A DNA stretch of 64,000 bases from JAMLHH01 sp964653095 (GCA_964653095.1 CAZZEH010000002.1:94449-158448); one strand, 5' to 3'; positions 23,398 through 33,050 are shown, counted from the first letter of the stretch. Made by a program: numbers and translations. The notes: generated by a model from the letters alone, not told the origin.

Positions 23398-25812
23398 CTA
23401 TTGTTTTAATGATTCTAAAGCCTCATCTATGCTAATGAAGAATTTGTGCTTAAAATATTTTCCTTCTACCCACGCTTCCAAAAAGGTATTGTAAGCCGCA
23501 GAACCCGGATTGCCGGATTGTCCGCCGGGGTACATTCCGTAGCCCTGAACTTTTTTATCCTGAAAATCTATAATAAAACGCACAGACGCTCCCCATCGCG
23601 AAGAAGTGGCATTGACTATTCCGCCATAGCCGCCAATTTTTAAATTGCTTTCAGAAAATTCCTGCAGCATGGAAAGATGTGTTACGCTGGTATTTTTATA
23701 AGTTCTGAAATCAGTTTTCTCCGGATTTTTTTCAAACCAGACAATTGTTGAATCGAAAGAGATTAAAAGGATATCTTTTAAAGTTTCCTTTCTGGGAGTA
23801 GATTGAATATCAAACAGGGCAAAATTCGGATTGTCCCTCATAATGTCTATCGTCGTGTATTCTGCCGGATAGAGAAAAGTGGCTTCTTCTGTATTTTTCA
23901 GTTCATCCCAGGCGATTTTTTCAAACTCATCCCACCACTGATAAAAGAAGGAAGGCGCATGTGCGTCGTAATCTGTAATATAATCCCAGCTCGCCAAAGC
24001 TTTGTACATTTCAGTATGTCCATATTTCTTTTCAATATACGGGAGCATAATAGGCAGGGCATCACGGGCGTGTACACTCACATTATCATATTGTAACCTT
24101 TTCATTTTATTGACGGTGAAATCATTATGCTCTTCCAGATATTCATTTATCCTTCTGTTTCTGAAGTTTTCATAGTAAAATCCATACACGTAATACGGAT
24201 AACTCTCGTCCACAGGAATTTGATTGGCAGAACTTAAGAAACCTCTGTTGGGATTGAGTGCATGAGGATTGTGTTCATTAGGAATAAACAGATTAAAAAT
24301 TTGCTGAGTATCCGCATGAGTTAAATCCTGAATAAACTTTCCCTGCTCCGGGTAACGCACCCAAAACTTTCCCTGTTCCTTTATAGCAATATTGTTTTCA
24401 ATGTCTGCATATACAAAATTTTGCCCCGGGCACCAATAGTGATTCAAAGCTTCAAGATAATCCTGATGATTTTGCGCCCGATTGAGCAGATAAAAAGCTT
24501 TTAAATCATTGCTCTTATACAAGGCAGTCCAGCTCATAGCCAAGTCTTTTTTGTCGCCGGCGATATCGTAATCTTTATCATAAACGACAGGACCTATCTT
24601 TGTCCATTTGATTTCTTCTTTTACTGACTTGCTGCCTTTTACTTTGTACTTTTCAATTCTTTTTTCAAATTCAAACCATTCATTTCCAATACGATATTTG
24701 TTATCGTCGTCTGATTTCCTTTGCACGGTGTACCAATCTCTGACATCCATTCCGGCATTCGTCACCCCCCACGCTATGCGGTCATTATACCCAATAATAA
24801 TTCCCGGAGCTCCGGGCAGCGACACACCATAGACATTCATTCCCGGAGCGTGAAGCTGCATTTCATACCAAATGGAAGGCAGTGAAAGTGCTAAATGAGG
24901 ATCGTTGCATAGGATAGGCAGGCCGGATTCTGTTTTGGAACCGTTCACAACCCAATTGTTACTTCCGAGACCTTTTGGCGGCAGGTAGTAAAATAGTGGA
25001 TTTTTATAAAAAGATATATCGGACTTACTTCCTTTTTCTTCGTAAGGAGTTGTCGGAGCATCAATTGCGTTAAATTGGAAAGGAGTATTTACAGGGATGA
25101 TTGGATCAGGCACGGAAGGTTTATCCGGATATAATACATCAAAGATTTGTCGGCCAAACTTTTTCAGTGCGTTAGAGTATTCAATGTCGTTATCTCTCCC
25201 CGTTAAATCCAAAGCCATATACTTAAGCAATAGGGCAGAATTTAGAGGTACCCATTTTTCGGGTTTATATCCCATCAGTTTGTATTCGATGGGCAGTTTG
25301 CCGCGTTTGGCTTCCGCAATAAATTTATTAACTCCTTTGGTGAAGGCTTCAACTGTTTGCTTGGTTATTGAGTCCTCCATCATGAATTCTAAGGCTTCTT
25401 CGGCAGACTTTCTTAGTCCCAATCTCCTGTGCCACTTGTCTAATGGTAACGCTTTTTCTCCAACAATTTCTGCCAGTCTTCCGGATGCGGCATAACTGAT
25501 AAACTCCATTTGCCAAAGCCGATCTTTAGCCATAGTATATCCTTGTGCAAAATATAAATCCTGTTCATTGTCGGCAAAAATATGAGGGATATAATTGTCA
25601 TCATATACTATTGTAGCTTTGCTGTGGATAGCTTTGAGTTTGGTGACCGTATTTTGATTGGGTGAAGTTTCAATATTTGCCCAAAAGCCATGACTGGGAC
25701 TTAGCAATACTCCCAATGCCGGAGAACTGCTCCGATTCACGCTCAAAATGACAGTGATGGTGACGGATACTATGAGAAGTATTATTCCACTGATTTTTTT
25801 CAGCATAGGCAA
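23398..25812 (-). CDS. penicillin acylase family protein (Ntn hydrolase)
   Basis: An 804-residue precursor of the penicillin-acylase family, which hydrolyses amides such as acyl-homoserine lactones or beta-lactam side chains after self-cleavage. Visible: an N-terminal signal or anchor (about 5-25), the alpha-chain segment IPHIFADNEQDLYFAQGYTMAKDRLWQMEF (75-104), then the cleavage site GLG-SNNWVVNG with nucleophile Ser284, and the beta chain with NDPHL, PGAPGIIIGYNDRIAWGVTNAGMD and the C-terminal PGGQSGNPGSAAY. All key residues appear present. Its substrate cannot be told from sequence. It is the first gene of a three-gene minus-strand operon with one-base gaps. Confidence 0.9.
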   Translation of the reverse strand: MPMLKKISGIILLIVSVTITVILSVNRSSSPALGVLLSPSHGFWANIETSPNQNTVTKLKAIHSKATIVYDDNYIPHIFADNEQDLYFAQGYTMAKDRLWQMEFISYAASGRLAEIVGEKALPLDKWHRRLGLRKSAEEALEFMMEDSITKQTVEAFTKGVNKFIAEAKRGKLPIEYKLMGYKPEKWVPLNSALLLKYMALDLTGRDNDIEYSNALKKFGRQIFDVLYPDKPSVPDPIIPVNTPFQFNAIDAPTTPYEEKGSKSDISFYKNPLFYYLPPKGLGSNNWVVNGSKTESGLPILCNDPHLALSLPSIWYEMQLHAPGMNVYGVSLPGAPGIIIGYNDRIAWGVTNAGMDVRDWYTVQRKSDDDNKYRIGNEWFEFEKRIEKYKVKGSKSVKEEIKWTKIGPVVYDKDYDIAGDKKDLAMSWTALYKSNDLKAFYLLNRAQNHQDYLEALNHYWCPGQNFVYADIENNIAIKEQGKFWVRYPEQGKFIQDLTHADTQQIFNLFIPNEHNPHALNPNRGFLSSANQIPVDESYPYYVYGFYYENFRNRRINEYLEEHNDFTVNKMKRLQYDNVSVHARDALPIMLPYIEKKYGHTEMYKALASWDYITDYDAHAPSFFYQWWDEFEKIAWDELKNTEEATFLYPAEYTTIDIMRDNPNFALFDIQSTPRKETLKDILLISFDSTIVWFEKNPEKTDFRTYKNTSVTHLSMLQEFSESNLKIGGYGGIVNATSSRWGASVRFIIDFQDKKVQGYGMYPGGQSGNPGSAAYNTFLEAWVEGKYFKHKFFISIDEALESLKQ

Positions 25813-25963
25813 TATTGTCGGTGTATATAATTGAAATCAAAATATAAAAATTGTCGCAGAATCGCAATTTATTATAGAAATACTTTCAGTTTTTTTAATA
25901 AACTGTTGGAATGAATTGTGCAGAAAAATGGCCTCTGAACCTTGGTGTAATTTTATAAAACAG

Positions 25964-26806
25964 TCACAGTTTTTCAAAAAGGCACACAGTTTCTTTGGCC
26001 TCCCGGACGTCATGCACTCTTATTATTTGAGTACCTTTCGTTAGGGCATACATATTAAGGGCTGTCGTCCCCGTAAGTGCGGAGTTGCTTTGCGGAGTGG
26101 TATTCAGAGTTTTCCAAATCATGGATTTACGAGAAAAACCAACTAACAAGGGTCTGTTGAAAATGTGAAACGCTTCAAGTTTTTTCAGTAATTCGAAATT
26201 GTGCTTTGTCGTTTTCCCAAATCCAAATCCGGGATCAATAATGATATCCTGAATTCCTGCTTCTAATGCTTTTTGAATCTGAATAGCCAATTGGCTCATC
26301 ACATCCTGCATCAGATTATTGTATGAAGGCTTTTTTTGCATGTTTTCGGGAGTACCCTGTATGTGCATGAGAATATACGGGACCCGATATTTTGCCGTAA
26401 CAGAAAAAATATTAGAATCTATAGTACCGCCACTGATGTCATTAATTATATGAGCTCCGGCGTCAAGGCATGCCTCAGCTACCAAGCTTTGATAGGTGTC
26501 TATTGAAATCAGGGTGTCGGGGTGTTTTTTTTGAGCATACTCGATTATTGGCAACAGTTTGCTGATTTCATCTTTTGGATTGCTCAAAGGAGTTCCGGAT
26601 TTGGTCGTGGCGGCGCCCAAATCTATCCAGTCTACACCTTCGGATATTATTTCGTCAATTCTTTTTTTCGCTTGTTTTTCGATGAAATACCTGCCGCCGT
26701 CATAAAAAGAGTCTTGGGTAAGATTGACTATTCCCATTATTTGAGGGCGGTTAAAAGTGTAAAGCTTCCCTTTGCTTTGGATGTTAAATGCGCGAAACAA
26801 ATGCAT
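25964..26806 (-). CDS. folP: dihydropteroate synthase
   Basis: FolP condenses p-aminobenzoate with dihydropterin diphosphate in folate synthesis and is the sulfonamide target. The 280-residue TIM barrel has GIVNLTQDSFYDGGR (25-39), SIDTYQ (about 100-105), INDISGG (about 119-125), IDPGFGFGKTTKHNFELL (about 191-208) and GFSRKSM (about 223-229), with the C-terminal RVHD. Full length. It stands alone, 86 bases downstream in coordinates from the methyltransferase gene on the same strand; no other folate gene is close. Confidence 0.94.
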   Translation of the reverse strand: MHLFRAFNIQSKGKLYTFNRPQIMGIVNLTQDSFYDGGRYFIEKQAKKRIDEIISEGVDWIDLGAATTKSGTPLSNPKDEISKLLPIIEYAQKKHPDTLISIDTYQSLVAEACLDAGAHIINDISGGTIDSNIFSVTAKYRVPYILMHIQGTPENMQKKPSYNNLMQDVMSQLAIQIQKALEAGIQDIIIDPGFGFGKTTKHNFELLKKLEAFHIFNRPLLVGFSRKSMIWKTLNTTPQSNSALTGTTALNMYALTKGTQIIRVHDVREAKETVCLFEKL

Positions 26807-26892
26807 AAATTGAAACTCTTTTAAGGATGCGGTTTAAATGTATTTGGAAAAATGATAAGTGCTGTGAAATAGTTTAAAACAATGGATAAGCT

Positions 26893-27693
26893 TTATTTCT
26901 GGGTCTCTATGATTTCACGGCCTATCATAGCTTTTTTTCTTGCGGCACCCCACATAAATCCGCCAAGCACCCCATCAGCACGAATCACACGATGGCAGGG
27001 TATCAGATAGGCGACAAGATTGCGTCCAACTGCTGCACCCACTGCTCTCGCAGATTTTGGAGATTCAACTGCATGAGCAATGTCCTGATAAGTTTTTAGC
27101 CGACCGCGAGGAATTTCTGTCAGAGCCTTCCACACTTTCAGCTGAAACTTTGTTCCTTTCAGATGAAGTTTTATGGGAGTCGAAATTTTTTCATCATTGA
27201 ATACAGCCGGAATTACATCCGAGAAAATACTTTTTTGATGTAACAGACTACTATTTGAAAATTGAGCTTTAAGTTTTTTTACAGCTATTTTCTGATCTTC
27301 TTCAAAAGATATATAACAGATACCTTTTGGAGTTGAAGCCGCAATTATTTGACCATACGGGGTGGGGAGGAACTCATATTCTATTTTTACAGAGTCAATT
27401 TCTCCGGCATCCATTTCTTTTATTTCAAAATTCTGTGTGGGGAGGTCAGTTCTTAGTTCTGTCTGATTAAATAATGATATCTGTGTTTCAGGTTTTAAAA
27501 TCTTCCGGATGTGTCGGATCTGAATATTTTCCAAAAACGAAACTATTCCGATACTTGACCAGGTTTTAAAAGCTTTGTTGGCATCTTCAAAGGTAATATC
27601 CAGCTCTTTGCACGATTCTCTGATAGATTCGGGATTGACATGTTGTACCAAATCTTTACTTAAAATAGAGGCGATAATTTCAAAATTGCTCAT
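26893..27693 (-). CDS. Ada-like methylated-DNA--protein-cysteine methyltransferase
   Basis: A 266-residue two-part protein. The C-terminal part (about 105-262) is an O6-alkylguanine methyltransferase with the acceptor Cys233 in PCHRV, RAVGAAVGRN and GGFMWG. The N-terminal part (1-70) resembles one half of an AraC-type HTH (DITFEDANKAFKTWSSIGI, FLENIQIRHIRKIL) but is degenerate and lacks the zinc/methyl-phosphotriester domain of E. coli Ada. It repairs O6-methylguanine by suicide transfer; whether it also regulates transcription is unclear. It begins three bases after the VIT transporter gene and must share its mRNA. Confidence 0.85.
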   Translation of the reverse strand: MSNFEIIASILSKDLVQHVNPESIRESCKELDITFEDANKAFKTWSSIGIVSFLENIQIRHIRKILKPETQISLFNQTELRTDLPTQNFEIKEMDAGEIDSVKIEYEFLPTPYGQIIAASTPKGICYISFEEDQKIAVKKLKAQFSNSSLLHQKSIFSDVIPAVFNDEKISTPIKLHLKGTKFQLKVWKALTEIPRGRLKTYQDIAHAVESPKSARAVGAAVGRNLVAYLIPCHRVIRADGVLGGFMWGAARKKAMIGREIIETQK

Positions 27694-27696
27694 TTT

Positions 27697-28410
27697 CTAT
27701 ACATTGACCCCAAACAGATACCCTACTAATCCAGATAATACCATAGCGATAGTTCCCCAAACGGCAATTCTCCAAGAAGCTTTTAGCATACTGGCTCCTC
27801 CTGCTTTTGCAGAAACAGCCCCGAGTATAATCAGAGAAATTATTGTGAATCCGTAAAGAGAAAATTCCATACTTGAAAGTGGAGCGAAAAATGTAACTAA
27901 CAGGGGAAGCGACCCACCAACGGTAAATGCGGCTCCGGACGCTGTAGCAGCCTGTATAGGATTGGCCTGTGTTATTTCGTTGATGCCCAGTTCATCTCTG
28001 ACGTGCGCAGCTAATGCGTCATGTTCGGTCAGTTCTTTGGCCACAGTCATAGCAGTTTCTTTCTTCAGACCTCTTTCTTCGTATATTTTGGCTAAGAGTT
28101 TAAGTTCAAATTCTGGAAACTGCTCCAATTCTATAGCTTCCCGCTCGATATCCGCTTTTTCAATGTCAGTTTGAGAACTTACAGATACATATTCTCCGGC
28201 AGCCATAGACAGTGCGCCCGCCACTAATCCGGCTACTGTAGCCAAAAGGACAGGGTCTCTTGCTGAACTGGCAGCAGCTACGCCTATTGCCAAACTTGAA
28301 ATAGAAATAATGCCATCGTTGGCGCCCAATACGGCAGCGCGAAGCCAGTTACTTCTGTTGATATAGTGATTATCTAAATAGTTATCTAATGTTACCTTTT
28401 TCAGGTTCAT
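27697..28410 (-). CDS. VIT family (VIT1/CCC1) metal transporter
   Basis: A 237-residue membrane protein with five likely helices: two at the start (NRSNWLRAAVLGANDGIISISSLAIGVAAA and the following AGLVAGALSMAAGEYVSVSSQTDIE, which carries the family's conserved Met/Glu/Ser pattern), a cytosolic Glu-rich metal-binding region (about 80-140) and three more at the end. VIT proteins move Fe2+ or Mn2+ out of the cytosol. A perfect 16-bp palindrome 74 bases upstream may be its operator. It is first in an operon with the DNA-alkylation repair gene. Confidence 0.88.
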   Translation of the reverse strand: MNLKKVTLDNYLDNHYINRSNWLRAAVLGANDGIISISSLAIGVAAASSARDPVLLATVAGLVAGALSMAAGEYVSVSSQTDIEKADIEREAIELEQFPEFELKLLAKIYEERGLKKETAMTVAKELTEHDALAAHVRDELGINEITQANPIQAATASGAAFTVGGSLPLLVTFFAPLSSMEFSLYGFTIISLIILGAVSAKAGGASMLKASWRIAVWGTIAMVLSGLVGYLFGVNV

Positions 28411-28483
28411 GTTTTTGATTGAAGTTAATGTTCTTTAAGATAATAACATCATAAAAGTAAAAAGTTCATTAAATGCACTTTTA

Positions 28484-28499
28484 TTTTTAGTACTAAAAA
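28484..28499. promoter_or_regulatory. perfect 16-bp palindrome between the VIT operon and the enoyl-CoA hydratase gene
   Basis: TTTTTAGTACTAAAAA is exactly self-complementary. Just left of it, ATAAAAGT (28451-28458) and ACTTTTAT (28477-28484) form a further 8-bp inverted repeat, sharing one base with the palindrome. The spacer is divergent, so the sites could serve either gene; a metal regulator for the VIT gene is the natural guess. Confidence 0.45.
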
Positions 28500-28625
28500 G
28501 ATATAAAAACACCTCTTATTTTTTTGCTTCCGGTATCTATTCCTGTCCGTTTATATTTCATTCTTGATTTATTTGCTTTTGTTGCCTGCGAATAGGATAT
28601 TTGAAGGTAAAATAAAATTGATGCG

Positions 28626-29405
28626 ATGAGGTTCAAAAATCTTTTGTGGTCAGTCGATTCCGGAATTCTGACGATTACAATAAACAGACCGGATAAATTA
28701 AATGCATTAAACAGTGAAACCATACTTGAAATCAAGCAGGCGTTTGAGACAGCGCGAACTCTTGAAGGATTGATAGGAGTAATTTTGACCGGTGCGGGCG
28801 ATAAAGCATTTGTAGCCGGAGCAGATATTACAGAGTTTCAGGGACTCAGCCCCGAAGAAGCCAAGAGACTTGCGAAAAGGGGACATGATATTTTTAATCA
28901 GATAGAATCTATGTCTGTACCTGTGATTGCTGTAGTCAATGGGTACGCTTTGGGCGGAGGATGTGAATTATCTATGGCCTGTCATTTGAGAATTGCCACC
29001 TCCAATGCCAAATTTGGACAGCCGGAGGTCAATCTCGGAATAATAGCAGGTTATGGCGGGACTCAGAGAATGATACAGTACGCGGGAAAAGCACGTTCAT
29101 TAGAATTACATATGACCGCTGATATTATTGATGCCAACACTGCTCTTAATTGGGGATTAGTCAATTATGTAGAAACGGAAAAAAATGTTGCTCTTGAAAA
29201 AGCTCAGTATTTGATAAATAAAATTGGATCAAAAGGACCTGTCGCGATTTCAAAGGTAATAGAGGTAACCAATGATTACTTTAAGCCCGGAGTGGATGGT
29301 TTTGCATCTGAAATAGAAGCTTTTGGCGAGATTTTTAATTCTCCAGATGTAAAAGAAGGAGTGGAAGCATTTTTGGAAAAGAGGAAACCAAATTTCAAAC
29401 GATAG
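28626..29405 (+). CDS. enoyl-CoA hydratase (short-chain crotonase)
   Basis: A 259-residue crotonase that hydrates 2-enoyl-CoA in beta-oxidation. Both catalytic Glu are present: Glu114 in GGGCELSMACHLRIA and Glu134 in FGQPEVNLGIIAGYGGTQRM; the oxyanion loop is AFVAGADITEF (61-71). This distinguishes it from the isomerase-type crotonase at 3819. It is alone, followed by fumC after 105 bases. The acyl-chain preference cannot be read from sequence; crotonyl-CoA hydratase is the likeliest function. Confidence 0.9.
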   Translation: MRFKNLLWSVDSGILTITINRPDKLNALNSETILEIKQAFETARTLEGLIGVILTGAGDKAFVAGADITEFQGLSPEEAKRLAKRGHDIFNQIESMSVPVIAVVNGYALGGGCELSMACHLRIATSNAKFGQPEVNLGIIAGYGGTQRMIQYAGKARSLELHMTADIIDANTALNWGLVNYVETEKNVALEKAQYLINKIGSKGPVAISKVIEVTNDYFKPGVDGFASEIEAFGEIFNSPDVKEGVEAFLEKRKPNFKR

Positions 29406-29510
29406 TAGTGATTTAACCAGCCTTAAAAATTTATTTTAGAACCAAAACTAACAGGATATGGAATTGTTAGTGAGGTAAAATATTATCTGATAAATATTAA
29501 AATCATAATA

Positions 29511-30932
29511 ATGGAATACAGAATAGAAAATGATGCAATAGGGGATGTAAAGGTTCCTGTCAATGTCTATTGGGGAGCACAGACCGAACGGTCAAAAGAG
29601 AACTTTGTAATTGCTAAGGACATTAATAAAATGCCGAGAGAAATAATTCAGGCTTTTGCGTACTTGAAAAAAGCTGCTGCAATCACTAATTATGAAGCGG
29701 GGGCGCTACCTGAGGATAAGAAAGAGCTTATTGCTCAGGTGTGTGATGAAATATTGGAAGGAAAATTATATGATCAGTTTCCTTTGGTGGTCTGGCAAAC
29801 CGGCTCGGGAACTCAATCTAACATGAATGTGAATGAGGTGATTTCTAACAGAGCTCATGTCATTTACGGGGGGTATCTGACTGATCCTAAAAAGTATATT
29901 CATCCTAATGACGATGTGAATAAATCCCAGTCGTCCAACGATACGTTTCCAACAGCTATGCACATTGCTGCCTATAAAATATTGGTGGAAGACACTATAC
30001 CGGGACTTGAGAAGCTGAGAGCTACTTTGTATAAGAAATCCCAAGATTTCATGCACGTGGTAAAAATTGGCAGGACTCATTTTATGGATGCAACACCGCT
30101 TACGTTGGGACAGGAGTTTTCAGGTTATGTGTCTCAGCTGGATCACGGCATAAGAGCTATAAAAAACACCTTGCTTCATTTGTCCGAATTGGCTTTGGGA
30201 GGAACGGCTGTTGGTACCGGTCTGAACACTCCAAAAGGTTATGCCGTCAATGTCGCCAGAAATATTGCAAAGTTGACAGGACATCCTTTCGTTACTGCGG
30301 AAAATAAATTTGAAGCCTTGGCAGCTCACGATGCTATTGTAGAAGCACATGGAGCGTTGAAAACTGTTGCAGTTTCGCTGATGAAGATAGGTAATGATAT
30401 TCGTATGCTTTCATCAGGTCCGCGCGCCGGAATCGGAGAAATTATTATTCCCGAAAACGAGCCGGGATCTTCCATTATGCCGGGCAAAGTAAATCCTACA
30501 CAATGTGAAGCAATTACCATGGTGGCCGCCCAAGTTTTGGGAAATGATGTAGCCATCAATATCGGCGGTTCTAATGGACAGTTTGAGCTGAATGTGTTTA
30601 AACCGATGATGATTTACAACTTTCTTCACTCCGCGCGATTGATAGCAGATGCTACAGTTAGCTTTAATGATCACCTTGCAGTAGGAATAGAACCTATGAC
30701 CAAAAATATTCAGCAGCATGTAAGGAACTCCTTGATGCTTGTGACAGCATTGAATACTAAAATCGGCTATGATAATGCCACGCTTATTGCGCAACATGCT
30801 CATAGAGAAGGTCTAACTCTAAAACAGGCAGCACTTGAAACCAAATTGAAAGGATTGGATTTTGAATACATGACAGAAGCTCAGTTTGATGAATGGGTAG
30901 ATCCTTCCAAAATGGTGGGAGATATCAGTTAA
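29511..30932 (+). CDS. fumC: class II fumarate hydratase
   Basis: FumC interconverts fumarate and malate in the TCA cycle without an iron-sulfur cluster. The 473 residues have the superfamily regions in order: MGxVKVPxxxYWGAQTERS-like start (DAIGDVKVPVNVYWGAQTER), TGSGTQSNMNVNEVISNRA (about 96-114), the conserved GRTHFMDATPLTLGQEFSGY (about 187-206) and the signature GSSIMPGKVNPTQ (about 321-333). Full length and intact. No promoter box with good spacing was found in the 105 bases upstream. Confidence 0.95.
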   Translation: MEYRIENDAIGDVKVPVNVYWGAQTERSKENFVIAKDINKMPREIIQAFAYLKKAAAITNYEAGALPEDKKELIAQVCDEILEGKLYDQFPLVVWQTGSGTQSNMNVNEVISNRAHVIYGGYLTDPKKYIHPNDDVNKSQSSNDTFPTAMHIAAYKILVEDTIPGLEKLRATLYKKSQDFMHVVKIGRTHFMDATPLTLGQEFSGYVSQLDHGIRAIKNTLLHLSELALGGTAVGTGLNTPKGYAVNVARNIAKLTGHPFVTAENKFEALAAHDAIVEAHGALKTVAVSLMKIGNDIRMLSSGPRAGIGEIIIPENEPGSSIMPGKVNPTQCEAITMVAAQVLGNDVAINIGGSNGQFELNVFKPMMIYNFLHSARLIADATVSFNDHLAVGIEPMTKNIQQHVRNSLMLVTALNTKIGYDNATLIAQHAHREGLTLKQAALETKLKGLDFEYMTEAQFDEWVDPSKMVGDIS

Positions 30933-30963
30933 TTTTTTCTTTTACGTTTGAAATGTATCTGTT

Positions 30964-32214
30964 TTAAAGCGGATAATATTTCAGGAGAAAAATCCTGAGC
31001 ATCACCAATGCAGAAACAGCGGACAGGCCGATGTTTCTTTCCCGGTCTTTAGTAAAATTGAACTGTCGGATATACTGATGATTTTTGTCCCCTATACCGA
31101 CATATACTAATCCTACGGGCTTGTCGGCACTTCCTCCCGAAGGTCCTGCAATGCCGGATACAGCAATGGAAATGTCAGTATGAAGTTTTTTCAGGACTCC
31201 GGTCAGCATTTCACTGACCGTCTGCTCGCTGACTGCGCCGTAAGTATCCAGAGTTTTTGGTGATACATCCAAGGCAGATATTTTTACTCCATTGGAATAC
31301 GAAATAATACTTCCGGTATAGTAATCGGAAGAGCCGGGAACTTTGGTCAACAGGTGACTGATATAGCCTCCGGTGCAACTTTCTGCGGTACTGATTGTCA
31401 GTGTACGGTCTCTTAGCATTTGTCCAATCACTGCTTCAAATGAAGGGTTTTCAGTACTGTACACATACTTTTCTATTTTGCTCAAAGCTTCCTGAGTAAG
31501 TTGTGTGGAAATTCTTTCTGTTTCCACTCTGTTATTGCCATAGCCGGTAATTCTTAACCTCACTTTTCCGAGACTTGGGAGGTAAGCGAGTGAAAAGCTT
31601 TGAGGAAGATTTTCTTCAAAGTCTGTCAGAGCATCCGCCAGTACTGTTTCACCGACTCCTGCGGTATATATATGTGAGAGTACAATATTGGGAAGAGTAT
31701 ATTTTTCTTTGATAGTCGGGATAACTGTGAGTTCCATCATGCTTTTCATTTCATAAGGCACTCCCGGCATGGATACGATCATTTTCCCGTTTTCAAAGTA
31801 CATAGAACCCGGAGCTGTACCTTGTGAATTGTGGATTGCAACTGCATTTTCGGGTAAATAAGCCATTTTAATAGAAGGTTCATGTATTGGCCGGTTTCGG
31901 GAAAGGTACATTTCTTTGATATGTGCCCAGCATTCTTCAAACAATATTAGAGGTGTATGAAAATAATCTGCGATAGCTTCTACTGTCAGATCATCGTTTG
32001 TCGGTCCGAGTCCTCCGGTAATCAAAATGATATCCGAAATTTTTGCAGCCTCTTCGATATACTGTACGATTGTATCTTTTTTGTCGGGAATAGTCCAATG
32101 TGCAATAACCTGAATACCGAGTTCGGTCAAATCACTGCCTAAAGTGTAAGAATTGGTATTGAGTGTGTTTCCTATAAGGAGTTCATCACCTATTGAGAGT
32201 ATTATGGCTTTCAT
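30964..32214 (-). CDS. cinA: CinA family protein (nicotinamide-nucleotide amidase)
   Basis: A 416-residue two-domain CinA. The N-terminal molybdopterin-binding-like domain (about 1-170) opens IILSIGDELLIGNTLNTNS and carries ITGGLGPTNDDLT and MPGVPYEMKSMM; it hydrolyses ADP-ribose or similar in related proteins. The C-terminal amidase domain (about 255-410) has AESCTGGYISHLLTKVPGSSDYYTGSIISYSN and VSGIAGPSGGSADKPVGLVYVG, typical of PncC that deamidates NMN in NAD recycling. Length is standard. It is convergent with fumC (31 bases apart). Confidence 0.9.
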   Translation of the reverse strand: MKAIILSIGDELLIGNTLNTNSYTLGSDLTELGIQVIAHWTIPDKKDTIVQYIEEAAKISDIILITGGLGPTNDDLTVEAIADYFHTPLILFEECWAHIKEMYLSRNRPIHEPSIKMAYLPENAVAIHNSQGTAPGSMYFENGKMIVSMPGVPYEMKSMMELTVIPTIKEKYTLPNIVLSHIYTAGVGETVLADALTDFEENLPQSFSLAYLPSLGKVRLRITGYGNNRVETERISTQLTQEALSKIEKYVYSTENPSFEAVIGQMLRDRTLTISTAESCTGGYISHLLTKVPGSSDYYTGSIISYSNGVKISALDVSPKTLDTYGAVSEQTVSEMLTGVLKKLHTDISIAVSGIAGPSGGSADKPVGLVYVGIGDKNHQYIRQFNFTKDRERNIGLSAVSALVMLRIFLLKYYPL

Positions 32215-32290
32215 ACATTGATTTTAAGAAGTAGAAATTGAAAACCTTCACAAAGTTTTTGTTAGATTTACTCAAAAATAAGGTTATTCT

Positions 32291-33028
32291 ATGAAAAATA
32301 TTTTAAGTATCACTTTAGCTGCTCTTTTATTTTTTGGCAGTTGTACCACCACTCAAATTCAGGACACATTAGGAGTTTTAAGCGGTAGCGGAGCAATCTC
32401 CAGTACTGAAGCTGCCGGCGGGTTGAAAGAAGCACTGACAAAAGGATTTATAACGGCAGTCGGACTTCTGTCTAAAGAAGATGGCTTTTACGGCAATTCA
32501 TTGGTGAAAATTCCCTGGCCGGAAGAAGCAAAGTTTGTGATGGATGCCATGGAAAAAATTGGCATGCAGAATCAGGTGGACAAAGTGACGCTATCATTAA
32601 ACAGAGCGGCTGAGAAAGCAGCGGGAGAGGCGTTAGATGTTTTTGTACAGTCTGTCAAGCAAATGACTTTTCAGGATGCAATGGGTATTTTGCTTGGCGG
32701 TGACGGGGCAGCGACTGAATATCTGAAACGGACCACTACATCTGTTCTCGCGGATAAATTCAGACCGATAATAGATAATTCTCTCGGAGCGGTGAATGCA
32801 ACAAAATACTGGGGAGATGCAATAGGGATTTATAATAAAATCCCATTTGTCAATAAAAAAGTAGAAACTGATTTAACTCTTTTTGTAACTCAAAAAGCTC
32901 TGCAGGGTGTTTTTCTGAGAGTAGAGGAGCAGGAAAATAAATTGAGAGGTAATATTGGGATGAGAGACACTCCGCTGCTAAAGAAAGTTTTCGGATATGC
33001 GGACAGTAAAAAAGCAGAACAAAAATAA
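32291..33028 (+). CDS. DUF4197 domain-containing lipoprotein
   Basis: A 245-residue exported protein. The signal peptide ends in the lipobox FFGSC (Cys18), so it is probably lipid-anchored in the envelope. The mature part matches DUF4197: AGGLKEALTKGFITAVGLLSKEDGFYGN, the amphipathic KIPWPEEAKFVMDAMEKIGM, LNRAAEKAAGEALDVFVQSVKQMTFQDAMGILLGGDGAATEYLKRTT. The function is not known to me. A terminator follows at 33051. Confidence 0.87.
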   Translation: MKNILSITLAALLFFGSCTTTQIQDTLGVLSGSGAISSTEAAGGLKEALTKGFITAVGLLSKEDGFYGNSLVKIPWPEEAKFVMDAMEKIGMQNQVDKVTLSLNRAAEKAAGEALDVFVQSVKQMTFQDAMGILLGGDGAATEYLKRTTTSVLADKFRPIIDNSLGAVNATKYWGDAIGIYNKIPFVNKKVETDLTLFVTQKALQGVFLRVEEQENKLRGNIGMRDTPLLKKVFGYADSKKAEQK

Positions 33029-33050
33029 ACCGAGTAAATTGTAAATGATG

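Noticed and set aside
30049..30062. CACGTGG sequence considered as part of a parS site
   Set aside because: It is inside fumC, and the flanks do not give the palindromic parS consensus.
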